DNA of 64,000 nucleotides from Beijerinckiaceae bacterium RH AL1 (GTDB taxonomy: Bacteria; Pseudomonadota; Alphaproteobacteria; Rhizobiales; Beijerinckiaceae), in the NCBI GenBank assembly GCA_901457705.2, contig LR590083.2:2170597-2234596 (forward strand). Reading direction: 5' to 3'. How positions within the stretch are numbered: the first letter of the stretch is position 1; each line of letters begins with the position of its first letter. The notes beneath the pieces are model-generated. The model had not been told where the DNA came from, did not search any database, and saw only the letters and a list, made by a program, of their open reading frames with translations. Shown piece after piece: positions 50,111 through 60,056 of this stretch. The translations under genes were made by a program, and so were the position numbers.

Positions 50111-50539
50111 TTAGGCGCCCTTTTCGGTTCGTGATTTCGCCGCCATCGGCACGGCCTCGATCACCACGAAAGCCTGCGCCAGCGGGTGCTCGTCGGTGAT
50201 CGCGAGATGAATCAAAGGCTCGTGATCCGCCGGCATGAGCGCGGCAAGGCGACGGGCAGCGCCCCCGGTCAACGCCATGGTCGGCTTGCCCGAAGGCAGG
50301 TTGACGACGCCCATGTCGCGCCACGCCACCCCGTCGCGGATGCCAGTGCCGAGCGCCTTGGCGCAGGCCTCCTTGGCCGCGAAGCGCTTGGCATAGGAGG
50401 CCGCGCGGCCGGCGCGCGCGTCCGAGCGGCGCCGCTCGACCTCGGTGAAGCAGCGGTGCACGAAGCGGTCGCCGAAGCGCTCGAGCGACTGGGCGACGCG
50501 GGTGATGTCGCAAAGATCCGTGCCGATGCCGACGATCAT
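50111..50539 (-). CDS. acpS: holo-[acyl-carrier-protein] synthase
   Basis: AcpS transfers the 4'-phosphopantetheine arm from CoA to acyl carrier protein. This 142-residue protein begins [35 protein letters not shown], with the Mg-binding Asp8, and has [26 protein letters not shown] with the second metal-ligand Glu. Its start overlaps the pdxJ stop by four bases (ATGA), so the pair is translationally coupled. The C-terminus has a short basic tail beyond the usual end. It is the downstream partner of pdxJ in a conserved proteobacterial cluster. Confidence 0.95.
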   Translation of the reverse strand: MIVGIGTDLCDITRVAQSLERFGDRFVHRCFTEVERRRSDARAGRAASYAKRFAAKEACAKALGTGIRDGVAWRDMGVVNLPSGKPTMALTGGAARRLAALMPADHEPLIHLAITDEHPLAQAFVVIEAVPMAAKSRTEKGA

Positions 50540-51282
50540 CGGCCGGCCCTGCCCTCATCCATGGCGGCGCGCATCGCGCGGATCGACGCCTCGAGCCCGA
50601 CGAAGATCGCCTCCCCGACGAGGAAATGGCCGATGTTCAGCTCCATGATCTCGGGCAGCGCCGAGATCGTGCGCGCGGTGTCGTAGTCGAGGCCGTGGCC
50701 GGCGTGGCACTCGATGCCGAGCGCGGCGGCCTCGCGCGCGGCGAGTCGCAGCCGCTCGAACTCGTGGGCGGCGCGCTCCGTCTCGCCATGCGCCAGCGTC
50801 TCGCACCAGGCGCCGGTATGCAGCTCGACGACGGGGGCGCCGATAGAGCGGGCGGCCTGCACGGCGTGGGCGGTCGGCTCGATGAACAGCGAGACGCGGA
50901 TGCCGACCTTCGAGAGCTCGGTCGTGGCGCGCTTGAGGTGATCGTGGCCGCCGATCACGTCGAGGCCGCCCTCCGTCGTGCGCTCGCTGCGCTTCTCCGG
51001 CACGATGCAGGAGGCGTGCGGGCGGGTGGCGATGGCGATGGCGACCATCTCGTCGGTCGCCGCCATCTCAAAGTTGAGCGGCGCGTCGATCTCGGCCTTC
51101 AGCCGCCGCATGTCGTCGTCGCGGATGTGACGGCGATCTTCGCGCAGATGCGCGGTGATGCCGTCGGCGCCCGCGGCGATCGCGAGCTTCGCGGCGCGCA
51201 CCGGATCCGGCACGAGGCCGCCGCGCGCATTGCGGACGGTCGCTACATGGTCGACGTTGATCCCGAGCCTCAGCTTAGCCAT
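50536..51282 (-). CDS. pdxJ: pyridoxine 5'-phosphate synthase
   Basis: PdxJ condenses 1-deoxyxylulose 5-phosphate with 3-amino-2-oxopropyl phosphate to make pyridoxine 5'-phosphate. The 248-residue TIM-barrel protein opens [30 protein letters not shown] and carries [33 protein letters not shown] and CHAGHGLDY with conserved His and Glu. One substrate comes from DXS, so the dxs frameshift would, if real, also starve this pathway. It overlaps the rsh end by 8 bases and the acpS start by 4. Confidence 0.96.
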   Translation of the reverse strand: MAKLRLGINVDHVATVRNARGGLVPDPVRAAKLAIAAGADGITAHLREDRRHIRDDDMRRLKAEIDAPLNFEMAATDEMVAIAIATRPHASCIVPEKRSERTTEGGLDVIGGHDHLKRATTELSKVGIRVSLFIEPTAHAVQAARSIGAPVVELHTGAWCETLAHGETERAAHEFERLRLAAREAAALGIECHAGHGLDYDTARTISALPEIMELNIGHFLVGEAIFVGLEASIRAMRAAMDEGRAGR

Positions 51283-53482
51283 TTACCCGCTCGACCTTGC
51301 TGACGGTCGGCCGCGCACGAAGCTGCGACACGATCGTCGAGAGATGCTTCAGATCGGTCACCTCGACATCGAGGGTGATCGACCGCTGGTCCTTGGAGAT
51401 GGGGGCCATCGTCACATTGTCGATGTTGGCGCCCATCTCGCCCATCACCGTGGCGATCGCGCCGAGCGTGCCCGGCTCGTTGATCGCGGTGATCTGCAGC
51501 TTCGCCGGAAAGAAGCGGCGCTCGCCGTCGGCGATGTCCCAGCGCACGTCGAGCCAGCGCTCGGGATGGTCGTCGAACGCCTTTAGGTCGGGCGACTGGA
51601 TGGGATAGACGGTGATCGACTCGTGGGGCGTGAAGATGCCGACGATGCGATCGCCCGGCACCGCGCCCCCGTTCGGCGCGAAACGGACCGGCAGCTCAGG
51701 GCTCAGCCCGTCCTTCGCCATGATGCGCCAGTCGACCTCCTCGCCGACACCCGGCAGGTGGAACAGAAGGTTCGGGTTGGCCTGTAGGCCGAACCAGCCG
51801 TTGTTGGGTTGCGAGCGCGGCACCACCGACTTGCGCTCCTCGGCGATCTCGGGATGCACGGCCTTCAGCACGTCGCCGGAGAAGAGCTCGCCGCGCCCGA
51901 CGGCTGCGAAGACGTCGTCGATGCTCAATCGCGCGAACCGCGGGAGCGCCGCCTTGAGCTTGTCCTCGGCGAGCGGCTTCCCGGCGCGCTCGAAGGCGCG
52001 GGTGACGATCTGCCGCCCGAGCGTCGCATATTGCGCGCGCATCGCCTCGCGGGTCGCACGGCGGATCGCCGAGCGCGCCTTGCCGGTGAGCACCATCGTT
52101 TCCCACACCGCCGGCGGGACATGGTCGGTCTGGCGGATGATCTCGACCTCGTCACCGTTCTGCAGCTCGGTGAGGAGCGGCGCGGAATGGCCGTTGATCT
52201 TGGCGCCGACCGCGGAATTGCCGACGTCGGTGTGGACGGCATACGCGAAATCGATGGTCGTGGCGCCGCGCGGCAGCGCGATCAGCCGACCGTTCGGCGT
52301 GAAGCAGAAGACCTGGTCGAGGAAGAGCTCGAGCTTGGTGTGCTCCAGGAATTCCTCCGAGGAGGCGCCCTCCGCGAGCGATTCGATGGTTCGCCGCAGC
52401 CACTGGAAGGCGCGGCTCTCGCCCGTCAGCGCAGCCCCCTCCTGCGTGCGCCCTTCCTTGTAGAAGACGTGCGCGGCGATGCCGTTCGAGGCGATCGCGT
52501 GCATCGCGTGGGTGCGCACCTGCATCTCGACGCGCTGGCGCCCCGGCCCCACGACCGTCGTGTGGATCGAGCGGTAGTCGTTCGGCTTCGGCGTCGAGAT
52601 GTAGTCCTTGAAGCGGCCCGGCACGGTCGGCCACTTCGTGTGCAGAACGCCGATCGCCCGGTAGCACTCGGCGACGGTGTCGACGATGATCCGGAAGCCG
52701 AAGATGTCGGACATCTGCTCGAACGCGATCTGCTTGCGCTCCATCTTGCGCCACACCGAGTACGGCGTCTTCTGCCGGCCCTCGACGTCGGCGTGGATGC
52801 CTTCGGCGGCGAGCGCGGCCGTCACCTCGTTCTCTATGGCCTTGATCCGCAGCCCGTTGCGCTGCCCGATGTCGTCGAGACGCGCCTGGATCGCCGCATA
52901 GGCGTCGGGCTTGAGATGACGGAATGCGAGGTCCTCGAGCTCGTCGCGCAGGCGCTGCATGCCCATGCGCCCGGCGAGCGGCGCATAGATGTCGAGCGTC
53001 TCCTCGGCGATCCGCGCTCGCTTCTCCGGCGCCATGAACTGCAGCGTGCGCATGTTGTGCAGGCGGTCGGCGAGCTTGACGAGCAGCACACGGACGTCGG
53101 CGGCAATGGCGAGCAGCAGCTTGCGGAAGTTCTCGGCCTGCACCGCGCGCTTGGAGACGAGATCCAGGCGCTTGAGCTTGGTCAGGCCTTCGACAAGCGC
53201 GCCGATCTCGTGACCGAAGAGACGATCGATCTCCTCGCGGGTGGACTCGGTGTCCTCGATGACGTCGTGCAGCACGGCAGCGACGATGGTCGCATCGTCG
53301 AGCTTCAGGTCGGTGAGGATCGCCGCGACTTCGAGCGGATGCGAGAAGAACGGGTCGCCGGACGCGCGGACCTGCGCGCCATGCGCCTTCATGGCGTAGA
53401 CGTACGCGCGGTTGAGCATGACCTCATCGGTCTGCGGGTTGTAACGGCGAACCCGCTCGACCAGCTCGTACTGACGCATCAT
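51275..53482 (-). CDS. rsh: RelA/SpoT homologue, bifunctional (p)ppGpp synthetase/hydrolase
   Basis: This long RSH protein makes and degrades (p)ppGpp, the stringent response signal. The HD hydrolase domain has [19 protein letters not shown] and LHDVIEDT (His72, Asp73) intact. The synthetase domain has [22 protein letters not shown] and [19 protein letters not shown] domain ([31 protein letters not shown]), a helical region and a C-terminal ACT domain follow. I used [11 protein letters not shown] (53482) as start, as in relatives; a frame 21 residues longer lacks a ribosome site. It is the single RSH visible in the window, downstream of rpoZ. Confidence 0.95.
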   Translation of the reverse strand: MMRQYELVERVRRYNPQTDEVMLNRAYVYAMKAHGAQVRASGDPFFSHPLEVAAILTDLKLDDATIVAAVLHDVIEDTESTREEIDRLFGHEIGALVEGLTKLKRLDLVSKRAVQAENFRKLLLAIAADVRVLLVKLADRLHNMRTLQFMAPEKRARIAEETLDIYAPLAGRMGMQRLRDELEDLAFRHLKPDAYAAIQARLDDIGQRNGLRIKAIENEVTAALAAEGIHADVEGRQKTPYSVWRKMERKQIAFEQMSDIFGFRIIVDTVAECYRAIGVLHTKWPTVPGRFKDYISTPKPNDYRSIHTTVVGPGRQRVEMQVRTHAMHAIASNGIAAHVFYKEGRTQEGAALTGESRAFQWLRRTIESLAEGASSEEFLEHTKLELFLDQVFCFTPNGRLIALPRGATTIDFAYAVHTDVGNSAVGAKINGHSAPLLTELQNGDEVEIIRQTDHVPPAVWETMVLTGKARSAIRRATREAMRAQYATLGRQIVTRAFERAGKPLAEDKLKAALPRFARLSIDDVFAAVGRGELFSGDVLKAVHPEIAEERKSVVPRSQPNNGWFGLQANPNLLFHLPGVGEEVDWRIMAKDGLSPELPVRFAPNGGAVPGDRIVGIFTPHESITVYPIQSPDLKAFDDHPERWLDVRWDIADGERRFFPAKLQITAINEPGTLGAIATVMGEMGANIDNVTMAPISKDQRSITLDVEVTDLKHLSTIVSQLRARPTVSKVERVNG

Positions 53483-53549
53483 GGCGGTGGTCTTGTCCGC
53501 CCTTTCTGTAGGGCCGGTAGCCGGCGTGCCCCACATTTGATCCATCTGG

Positions 53550-53607
53550 CGCGCTGCCGGAATAGAGGGCAGCGCGTCACGTCGTCCAATTCACGAATAA
53601 TGGACGA
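53550..53607 (-). repeat. two adjacent hairpins between rpoZ and rsh
   Basis: CGCGCTGCC (53550-53558) pairs with GGCAGCGCG (53568-53576), and TCGTCCA (53582-53588) pairs with TGGACGA (53601-53607). Both lie in the short rpoZ-rsh gap, and neither is followed by a T run on the minus strand. They may be processing or partial termination structures that set the rpoZ-to-rsh ratio. Confidence 0.45.
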
Positions 53608-53611
53608 AGAG

Positions 53612-54007
53612 CTACTCGCCGTCGTCGTCGCTCGCCGCCGGCGGCACCAGGCCCTCGAGACCGCGCAGCAGGTCCTCTTCCGTCATGCGGTCGAACTGCA
53701 CGTCGGTCGGCGCATCGGAGACCGACACGGCGGGCGCCGACGACAGAGCCGGCACGACCTCGGCCTCGGGCTCGTCGACCTCGACCTGCTTTTGCAGCGA
53801 GTGGATGAAGTCCTCCTTGAGGTCTTCCGGCTGCTGGGTCATGTCGGCGATCTCGCGCAGCGCGACCACCGGATTCTTGTCGTTGTCGCGATCGACGGTG
53901 AGCGGCGAGCCCGACGCGATCATCCGCGCGCGATGACTGGCCACGAGCACCAGCTCGAATCGATTCTCAACCTTGTCGACGCAATCTTCAACCGTGACGC
54001 GTGCCAT
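53612..54007 (-). CDS. rpoZ: RNA polymerase omega subunit
   Basis: The omega subunit helps assemble RNA polymerase and is a ppGpp contact point in proteobacteria. The 131-residue protein begins [32 protein letters not shown] and continues [15 protein letters not shown], both diagnostic. A C-terminal acidic extension of about 60 residues ([19 protein letters not shown]...[10 protein letters not shown]) is longer than in E. coli and usual for Hyphomicrobiales. Its position directly upstream of rsh places a ppGpp target and synthetase together. Confidence 0.95.
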   Translation of the reverse strand: MARVTVEDCVDKVENRFELVLVASHRARMIASGSPLTVDRDNDKNPVVALREIADMTQQPEDLKEDFIHSLQKQVEVDEPEAEVVPALSSAPAVSVSDAPTDVQFDRMTEEDLLRGLEGLVPPAASDDDGE

Positions 54008-54320
54008 GCCGCTGTGTGTCCTATGCCGAGCTGGGGAGTTGGGAGGGTTTTAGGCCACCCGCACATGTAGACGCAAGAACTTCCAGAGTAACCTATGCGC
54101 GATAGCATCTGGCGATCACATCATTCGCGGGCAACTTAACGTGATTTAAGGTGGCTGAATTGAAGTCGTTGCGAAGCGCCGCTTGACGAGGCCAGCCAAC
54201 GGCGGCATTGCTGGCGTCTGTCAATTTGGACCGACACTGCGGATATTTTGGGTTCCGATGAGGTCTGAATTACCGTGCCTGACCGACAATAAAACAAAAG
54301 AAAGTCACGAGATCAAGAAA
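54008..54320. promoter_or_regulatory. divergent intergenic region between rpoZ and the NYN gene
   Basis: About 313 bases, clearly AT-richer than its surroundings (for example 54120-54165 and 54240-54320). It must hold promoters for rpoZ and the NYN gene. A TTGACG hexamer occurs at 54183, without a convincing -10 at proper spacing. No coding frame, terminator or known RNA is evident. Confidence 0.45.
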
Positions 54321-54935
54321 ATGGCTGAACTAGACCGCATCGCCCTCTTTATAGATGGCGCTAACCTGTATGCAACCGCGAAATCGCTCGGTTTTGACAT
54401 AGATTATAAGCGGCTGCTGAAAGAGTTCCAGAGCCGCGGCAAGCTTATCCGCGCATTCTATTACACCGCCCTCGTCGAGGACCAAGAATACTCCTCGATC
54501 CGGCCGCTGATCGACTGGCTTGATTACAACGGTTTCGCTGTCGTCACCAAGCCGACCAAAGAGTTCGTCGATGCCCTAGGCCGTCGCAAGGTGAAGGGCA
54601 ACATGGACATCGAGCTCGCCGTCGATGCCATGGAGATGGCAGATCACCTCGATCACATCGTTCTATTCTCGGGTGACGGCGACTTCCGTTCGCTCGTCGA
54701 AGCGGTACAACGGAAGGGCGTGCGCGTCACGGTCGTCTCGACCAACTCGACGCAGCCGGCAATGATCGCCGACGAGCTGCGCCGCCAAGCCGACGAGTTC
54801 CTTGATCTCGTGCATCTCGCCGGAAAGATCGGCCGCGATCCCGCCGAGCGCATGCAGCGCTACCACGATCGTCGTGCCGCGGCCGGTAGCGGTCCGGTCG
54901 GTGCCTCGGCGCACGTCGAGCCGGACGGCGAGTAA
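54321..54935 (+). CDS. NYN domain protein (LabA/DUF88 family)
   Basis: This 204-residue protein has the NYN (PIN-like) nuclease fold. Acidic residues are conserved at IDGANLY (Asp12), KGNMDIELAVDAM (Asp96) and FSGDGDF (Asp118, Asp121), matching a metal-dependent RNase site. The rest follows LabA-like proteins, with GVRVTVVSTNSTQPAMIADELRRQADEFLDL. The C-terminal tail (about 30 residues) is Ala-rich and variable. The first 100 bases of the gene are AT-richer than the rest. It is divergent from rpoZ and followed by a uracil-DNA glycosylase gene 9 bases later. Its RNA target is unknown. Confidence 0.9.
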   Translation: MAELDRIALFIDGANLYATAKSLGFDIDYKRLLKEFQSRGKLIRAFYYTALVEDQEYSSIRPLIDWLDYNGFAVVTKPTKEFVDALGRRKVKGNMDIELAVDAMEMADHLDHIVLFSGDGDFRSLVEAVQRKGVRVTVVSTNSTQPAMIADELRRQADEFLDLVHLAGKIGRDPAERMQRYHDRRAAAGSGPVGASAHVEPDGE

Positions 54936-54944
54936 TCCCGCATC

Positions 54945-55598
54945 GTGCCCGCAGACGAGCCCGGGCGCGACTGCCCGCGATGCCCGCGGCTCGTCGCCTT
55001 CCGTAACGACAACCGCGCCGCAGAGCCCGCTTGGCACAACGCACCGGTGCCGAGCTTCGGCGATGACGAGGCAAGGCTCCTCGTCGTCGGTCTCGCGCCT
55101 GGGCTGAAGGGCGCAAACCGCACCGGGCGCCCGTTCACGGGCGATTTCGCCGGCGACCTTCTCTACGCCACGCTGATCGCGACGGGCTTCGCTCGCGGCA
55201 CCTACGACAAGCGCCCCGACGACGGGCTCCGCCTCGTCGACTGCGCCATCACCAACGCCGTCCGCTGCGTGCCGCCACACAATAAGCCGCTGCCGGCCGA
55301 GATCGCGACGTGCCGGCCCTACCTGTCGGCGCGTCTCGTCGAGATGCCGAGGCTGGCCGCGATCGTCGCGCTCGGCCGGATCGCCCACGAGAGCGTGCTT
55401 CGGGCCCTCGGCGTCAAGCTCACCGCCGCCCCTTTCGGCCACGGCGCACGGCACGCGCTGTCGCGCGCAGACGGCACAGCGATCACGCTGTTCGATTCGT
55501 ACCATTGCTCGCGTTACAACACGAGCACGCGCGTCTTGACCGAGGCGATGTTCAACGACGTGTTCGTGGCCGTCCGCGCCCATATCGACGCGGCGTAA
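54945..55598 (+). CDS. uracil-DNA glycosylase, family 5 (UDGB type)
   Basis: This 217-residue Fe-S glycosylase removes uracil and other deaminated bases. The motif [22 protein letters not shown] (about 49-70) is that of family 5, which lacks the polar catalytic residue of families 1 and 4. Cys10, Cys13, Cys108 and Cys123 fit the four cluster ligands. The C-terminal motif is [14 protein letters not shown], with Cys in place of the usual Pro of HPS. The start is GTG at 54945 without a strong ribosome site. It follows the NYN gene by 9 bases and is probably cotranscribed with it. Confidence 0.88.
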   Translation: MPADEPGRDCPRCPRLVAFRNDNRAAEPAWHNAPVPSFGDDEARLLVVGLAPGLKGANRTGRPFTGDFAGDLLYATLIATGFARGTYDKRPDDGLRLVDCAITNAVRCVPPHNKPLPAEIATCRPYLSARLVEMPRLAAIVALGRIAHESVLRALGVKLTAAPFGHGARHALSRADGTAITLFDSYHCSRYNTSTRVLTEAMFNDVFVAVRAHIDAA

Positions 55599-55601
55599 GC
55601 C

Positions 55602-56075
55602 TCAGCCGCCCTGCTTCAGCAGGCGCCCCTTCTCGCGGTTCCAGTCGCGCTTCTTTTCCGTGTCGCGCTTGTCGTGCAGCTTCTTGCCGCGACCGAGCGC
55701 GATCTCGATCTTCGCGCGGCCCTTGTCGTTGAAGTAGATCTTCAGCGGCACGATGGTCATGCCCTCGCGCTCGACACCCTGCGCGAGCTTGGCGATCTCG
55801 CGGGCGTGCAGCAGCAGCTTCCGCGGCCGCTTCGGCTCGTGGTTGAAGCGATTGCCCTGCAGGTACTCGGGGATCGTCGCATTGACGAGAAACACCTCGC
55901 CGGACCGCTCGACGGAGGCATAGCTCTCGGCGATCGTCGCCTTGCCGGTGCGCAGCGACTTCACCTCGGTGCCGGCGAGCATCAGCCCGGCCTCGAACGT
56001 CTCGCCGATCTCGTAATTGTAGCGCGCCCGCCGATTGTCGGCGGCGATCTTGTAGCGCTCCGGCTTGGCCGCCAA
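55602..56075 (-). CDS. smpB: SsrA-binding protein SmpB
   Basis: SmpB carries tmRNA to stalled ribosomes for trans-translation. The 157-residue protein has [40 protein letters not shown], then [30 protein letters not shown], and the C-terminal helix [28 protein letters not shown], all diagnostic. It is on the same strand as dapA, 23 bases downstream, a common alphaproteobacterial order. It is convergent with the UDG gene. The tmRNA gene itself is not in this window. Confidence 0.96.
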   Translation of the reverse strand: MAAKPERYKIAADNRRARYNYEIGETFEAGLMLAGTEVKSLRTGKATIAESYASVERSGEVFLVNATIPEYLQGNRFNHEPKRPRKLLLHAREIAKLAQGVEREGMTIVPLKIYFNDKGRAKIEIALGRGKKLHDKRDTEKKRDWNREKGRLLKQGG

Positions 56076-56098
56076 TCCCTATACTCCTCGCGCCGGCC

Positions 56099-56988
56099 TC
56101 AGTTGAGCAGGCCGGCATGCACCATCGCCTCGCGCACCAAGCCGCGTGCGCTCTCGCTCGCCGGCAGCATCGGCAGGCGGGTCTCGTCCGAGATGCGGCC
56201 GAGCATCGCCAGCGCGGTCTTCGGCCGGCCGGGTTCGGCTCGGCGAACAGCGCCGCATGCAGGGGCGTCAGGCGATCCTGGATCTGCAGCGCGGTCTCGA
56301 AATCGCCCTCGAGGCAGGCCTCCTGCATCTGCGCGCAGAGCTTCGGCGCGACGTTCGAGGTGACCGAGATGCAGCCCTGGCCGCCGTGCGCCATGACGCC
56401 GAGCGCGGTCATGTCCTCGCCGGAGAGCTGGATGAAGTCCGGCCCCAGCGCCGCCCGCTGCAGGGCGGTGCGGGCGAGATTGGCCGTCGCATCCTTCACG
56501 CCGACGATGTTCTTCAGCTCGTAGAGCCGCTTCATCGTGTCGACGGACATGTCGACGACCGAGCGCGGCGGGATGTTGTAGATGATGATCGGGATGCCGA
56601 TCGCATCGTTGACCGCCTTGAAGTGCCGGTAGAGCCCCTCCTGCGAGGGCTTGTTGTAGTAGGGCGTGACGACAAGCACGCCGTCGGCGCCGACCTTCTC
56701 GGCATGGCGAGCCAGCTCGAGCGCCTCGACCGTATTGTTCGAGCCGGCGCCGGCGATCACCTTGGCGCGCCCCTTCGACTGCGCGACGCAGAGCTCGACC
56801 ACGCGCCGGTGCTCCTCATGCGTCAGGGTCGGCCCCTCGCCGGTGGTGCCGACGGGCACGAAGCCGTGCGTCCCGTTCTCGATCTGCCACTCGACGAGCG
56901 CGCGGAAGGCCTCCTCGTCGAACGCGCCTGACTTGAAAGGCGTGACCAGAGCGGTGATCGACCCCGAAAATCTCGCGCGCGACGCCAT
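56099..56988 (-). pseudogene. dapA: 4-hydroxy-tetrahydrodipicolinate synthase, frameshifted near the C-terminus
   Basis: DapA condenses pyruvate with aspartate semialdehyde, the first committed step of lysine and diaminopimelate synthesis. The intact part has [46 protein letters not shown], the catalytic Tyr in IIYNIPPRS and the Schiff-base Lys in [10 protein letters not shown]. After FAEPNPAG (56224) two bases precede AAG (56221-56219) where three are needed. Restoring one base, presumably a C giving NPAGPK, yields a normal tail, [20 protein letters not shown] through MVHAGLLN and a stop at 56099. As it stands the frame runs on into smpB. A sequence error is likely. Confidence 0.9.
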
Positions 56989-57197
56989 GTGACCCATCCC
57001 AAAGGCGCCCTTAGGGCGCCGCAATCCTCGGGCTCCTTGCCGGAGAGCCGAGGTCGAAAGCAAGCCGTCAGACATAGCGGCTCGCCGGCGGATAGCAAAG
57101 ATCGACCACGACCGATCGACCCGCCGGTGCTTTGTAAAGTTTCGGTTAACCAAAACGGACGACGCTCCGCCTATCAGGCGTGGTCCCGAGGACGCTG

Positions 57198-59504
57198 ATG
57201 AATTCTGGCTGGCGCCATCTTCCTCTTGCGGCCGCGGTCGCGCTCTGCGTGGCCGGGTGCACGCCGAAGGAGATCGCCGGTAAGCACACCGTGACCTGGG
57301 GCGACGTCGTCGCCGACATCCAGCACGGGTTCGGGCGCGCCGCCTCGAAGATCCGCAGCGCGCTGCACCTGTCTCGACCCAAGAAGCCCACCATGGTGGC
57401 GGCACAGCCGGATGCGCCCGCTTCGCCGGCGGTGAGCCCACCTGCCGGTCCCGGCGGATCTCCCGCGACGCCGGCGCCCGTCGCGCCGCCCACGCTTCCC
57501 GGCCTGACGCTGCAGAAGCCGCAGGCCGCGGAGGCAGCGGCTGCGCTCAAGCAGGCCTACGCGATCGCTATCGCCAACGAGCGCATCAAGATGCTCGGCG
57601 TCGATCCCAAGGGGATCGCCGACGCCGTCGCGGCCTACAAGACCGATAACCTCGCGGCCGGCGATGCGGCAGCCGCCACGTCGACCGACCCGCTCGCGCG
57701 GACCGCGCTCGAGTGGATGGCCCTGCACGACGTCTCCTACAAGGTCTCGCTCGGGCGGCTGAAGACCTTCCAGGCCGCGCATCCCGATTGGCCGGCGCCC
57801 GACTGGCTGCGCCATCAGGTCGAGGCGCGACTGCTGCGCCTGCAGGACCCGCGCGAGATCGAAAGCTACTTCATGGCCGATGCGCCCGACACGGCGCTCG
57901 GCAAGCTGGCGCTGGCCAAGGCTTTGAAGAGCGACGGCCGCGCCGCCGACGCGGCGCGCATCGTCCGCGCCGTCTTCCGCGAGAGCGACCTACCCGGCTC
58001 CGTCGAGGCAAAGCTCAAGACCGATTTCGGCGACGTGCTGACCAAGGGCGACTACAAGTACCGCGCCGACCGACTGCTGTATAAAGAGCAGGTCGGGCCG
58101 GCCCTGCGCGCTGCGGCCTATGCCGGCCCGGACGTCCTCGCGCTTGCCAAGGCGCGCGCCGCGATCATCGACGACCAGCCGAGCGACAAGCTGATCGCCG
58201 CGGTGCCGGCGCCGTTGCGCGAGGATCCGGGCCTCGTGCTGCAGGAGATCCAGAAGGCACGTCGCGCCGACAAGCTCGAGGACGCCGCGGTGTTGATGCG
58301 CGGCGCGACGCGCGACCCGGCCGAGCTCGTCGATGCCGACGAGTGGTGGACCGAGCGACGCGTGCTGGCCCGCGCCCTGCTCGACACCGGCAACGCGGCG
58401 GAAGCCTACGAGATCTGCGCCAACCATGCGCCGGCCTCGCGCGAGAGCGACGTCGAGGCCGAGTTCCACGCCGGCTGGATCGCGCTGCGCTACCTGAACG
58501 ACCCGGTCAAGGCGAAACCGCACTTCGACGCCGCCGCAAAGCTCGCCGAGACGCCGACTTCGATCGCGCGGATCGCCTACTGGCAGGGCCGCACCGCGGC
58601 GAACTCGCTGGCGCCGGATGCCATCCGCCAGGCCAACGCCTTCTACCGAAAGGCCGCGTCGTATGGGTCCACCTACTACGGCCAGCTGGCGCGCAAGACG
58701 CTGGGGCTTGCCGACGTCCTCGCCATGCCCGTCGCCGAGGCCAAGGGCAACGCGCGCTCCGAGGCGATCCGCGTCGTCGAGCTGCTCTACGCCGCCGGCG
58801 CGCGCGAGGCGGCGACGGCGCTTGCCATCGACGCGGCGAACTCGCTGACCGACGACGCCCAGGGCGCTGCACTCGCGACCGTCATCGCCAGCCAGCAGGA
58901 TGCCCATCTCGCGCTGACGATTGGCAAGCTAATGAGCCAGCGCGGGCTCGCCTCCGACGCGCTCGCCTTCCCGACGTTCGGCATCCCGCCCTACGAGGCG
59001 CTTCAGAACTCTGCGCCGCCGTCCGTCGTCTACTCGGTGGCGCGCCAGGAGAGCGCGTTCCAGTCCAGCGTCGTCTCGAGAGCCGGCGCCAAGGGCCTGA
59101 TGCAGATGATCGATTCCACCGCGCGACGGACCGCGACCAAGGCTGGTCTGCCCTACGACGGCAATCGCATGCTGTCGGATGCGGCCTTCAACGCGCGGCT
59201 CGGCGCCGCCCATCTCGGCGCGTTGATCGCCGAGCAAGGCGGCTCGTACATCCTGACGTTTGCCGCCTACAACGCCGGCGGCGGCCGTGTGCACGACTGG
59301 ATCGTCGCCTACGGCGATCCGCGCCAGCCGGGTGTCGACCCGGTCGACTGGGTCGAGCGCATCCCGTTCACCGAGACGCGCAACTACGTGCAGCGCGTGA
59401 TGGCGAACGTCGGGGTCTACCAGGCGATCTTCGATGCGCGCGACAGGCTTGCCGCGGAAGCCCGCGCCAAGCTGGCACGGCCCGATCGCGAGGCGCAGCT
59501 TTGA
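57198..59504 (+). CDS. lipoprotein soluble lytic murein transglycosylase (Slt70-like)
   Basis: The enzyme cleaves peptidoglycan glycan strands to 1,6-anhydro ends. The start [21 protein letters not shown] carries a lipobox (VAGC), so it is a lipoprotein. A Pro/Ala-rich linker (residues about 65-105) follows. Next comes a long alpha-superhelical U/L region, and then the C-terminal catalytic SLT domain with [25 protein letters not shown], whose Glu is the catalytic acid, and [12 protein letters not shown] 57198 was preferred over GTG 57180 because GAGGAC precedes it. It is separated from dapA by 209 bases. Confidence 0.92.
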   Translation: MNSGWRHLPLAAAVALCVAGCTPKEIAGKHTVTWGDVVADIQHGFGRAASKIRSALHLSRPKKPTMVAAQPDAPASPAVSPPAGPGGSPATPAPVAPPTLPGLTLQKPQAAEAAAALKQAYAIAIANERIKMLGVDPKGIADAVAAYKTDNLAAGDAAAATSTDPLARTALEWMALHDVSYKVSLGRLKTFQAAHPDWPAPDWLRHQVEARLLRLQDPREIESYFMADAPDTALGKLALAKALKSDGRAADAARIVRAVFRESDLPGSVEAKLKTDFGDVLTKGDYKYRADRLLYKEQVGPALRAAAYAGPDVLALAKARAAIIDDQPSDKLIAAVPAPLREDPGLVLQEIQKARRADKLEDAAVLMRGATRDPAELVDADEWWTERRVLARALLDTGNAAEAYEICANHAPASRESDVEAEFHAGWIALRYLNDPVKAKPHFDAAAKLAETPTSIARIAYWQGRTAANSLAPDAIRQANAFYRKAASYGSTYYGQLARKTLGLADVLAMPVAEAKGNARSEAIRVVELLYAAGAREAATALAIDAANSLTDDAQGAALATVIASQQDAHLALTIGKLMSQRGLASDALAFPTFGIPPYEALQNSAPPSVVYSVARQESAFQSSVVSRAGAKGLMQMIDSTARRTATKAGLPYDGNRMLSDAAFNARLGAAHLGALIAEQGGSYILTFAAYNAGGGRVHDWIVAYGDPRQPGVDPVDWVERIPFTETRNYVQRVMANVGVYQAIFDARDRLAAEARAKLARPDREAQL

Positions 59505-59506
59505 AG

Positions 59507-59893
59507 TCAGTGACGCGCGTGGACGAAGGAGTCGATCAGCTCGACGACATGCGCTGCGGCATAGGGCTTGGGCACGAAGCAGCGGGCGCTCGAGCGGAAG
59601 GCGGCGTTGGGCAGCCGCCGGCCTGACGTCACCACCACGCCGATCTCCGGCCAGCGCGCCTCGACGAGCGCGGCGAGCTCGAAGCCGTCGATGCGACCCG
59701 GCATCTCGACGTCGGTGAAGACCACGCGGATGTCGGTGACGTCGGACAGGAGACGCAATGCCTCGTCGGCATTGCCGGCCTCGATGACGTCGAAGCCGGC
59801 GTCGCTCAGCAGGTCGACATTGAACATCCGCAGCAGGGGCTCATCGTCGACGACGAGAACCCTCGGATGCTCGGCCGATTGACAAGCAACCAT
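59507..59893 (-). CDS. stand-alone response regulator receiver
   Basis: About 128 residues of one CheY-like receiver: VLVVDDEPLLRMFNVDLL holds the acidic pair, the phosphorylated Asp is in VVFTDVEMPG (about Asp61), VVVTSGRR has the conserved Thr/Ser, and CFVPKPYAAAHV has the Lys-Pro. There is no output domain, so it acts by protein contact or in a phosphorelay. A Cys-rich start (MVACQSAEH) is unusual. The ATG at 59893 follows GAGGGG; an upstream start is possible. It is convergent with slt. No histidine kinase is adjacent, so its partner is unknown. Confidence 0.85.
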   Translation of the reverse strand: MVACQSAEHPRVLVVDDEPLLRMFNVDLLSDAGFDVIEAGNADEALRLLSDVTDIRVVFTDVEMPGRIDGFELAALVEARWPEIGVVVTSGRRLPNAAFRSSARCFVPKPYAAAHVVELIDSFVHARH

Positions 59894-60056
59894 TGCCGAA
59901 ACCCCTCGGTTCTTAATGACTGCGGCCAAGCTGCGCGGTTTGGCTTAAGGGAGGCTTTACGAGAGTCGCCATGCTTGCGCATGCTGAATCCTTCGTTGCC
60001 GAGGGCATCTTGATGAGCCTGTTTCGATTGAGCGTGCTTGCAATGAGCGTCTTGCC

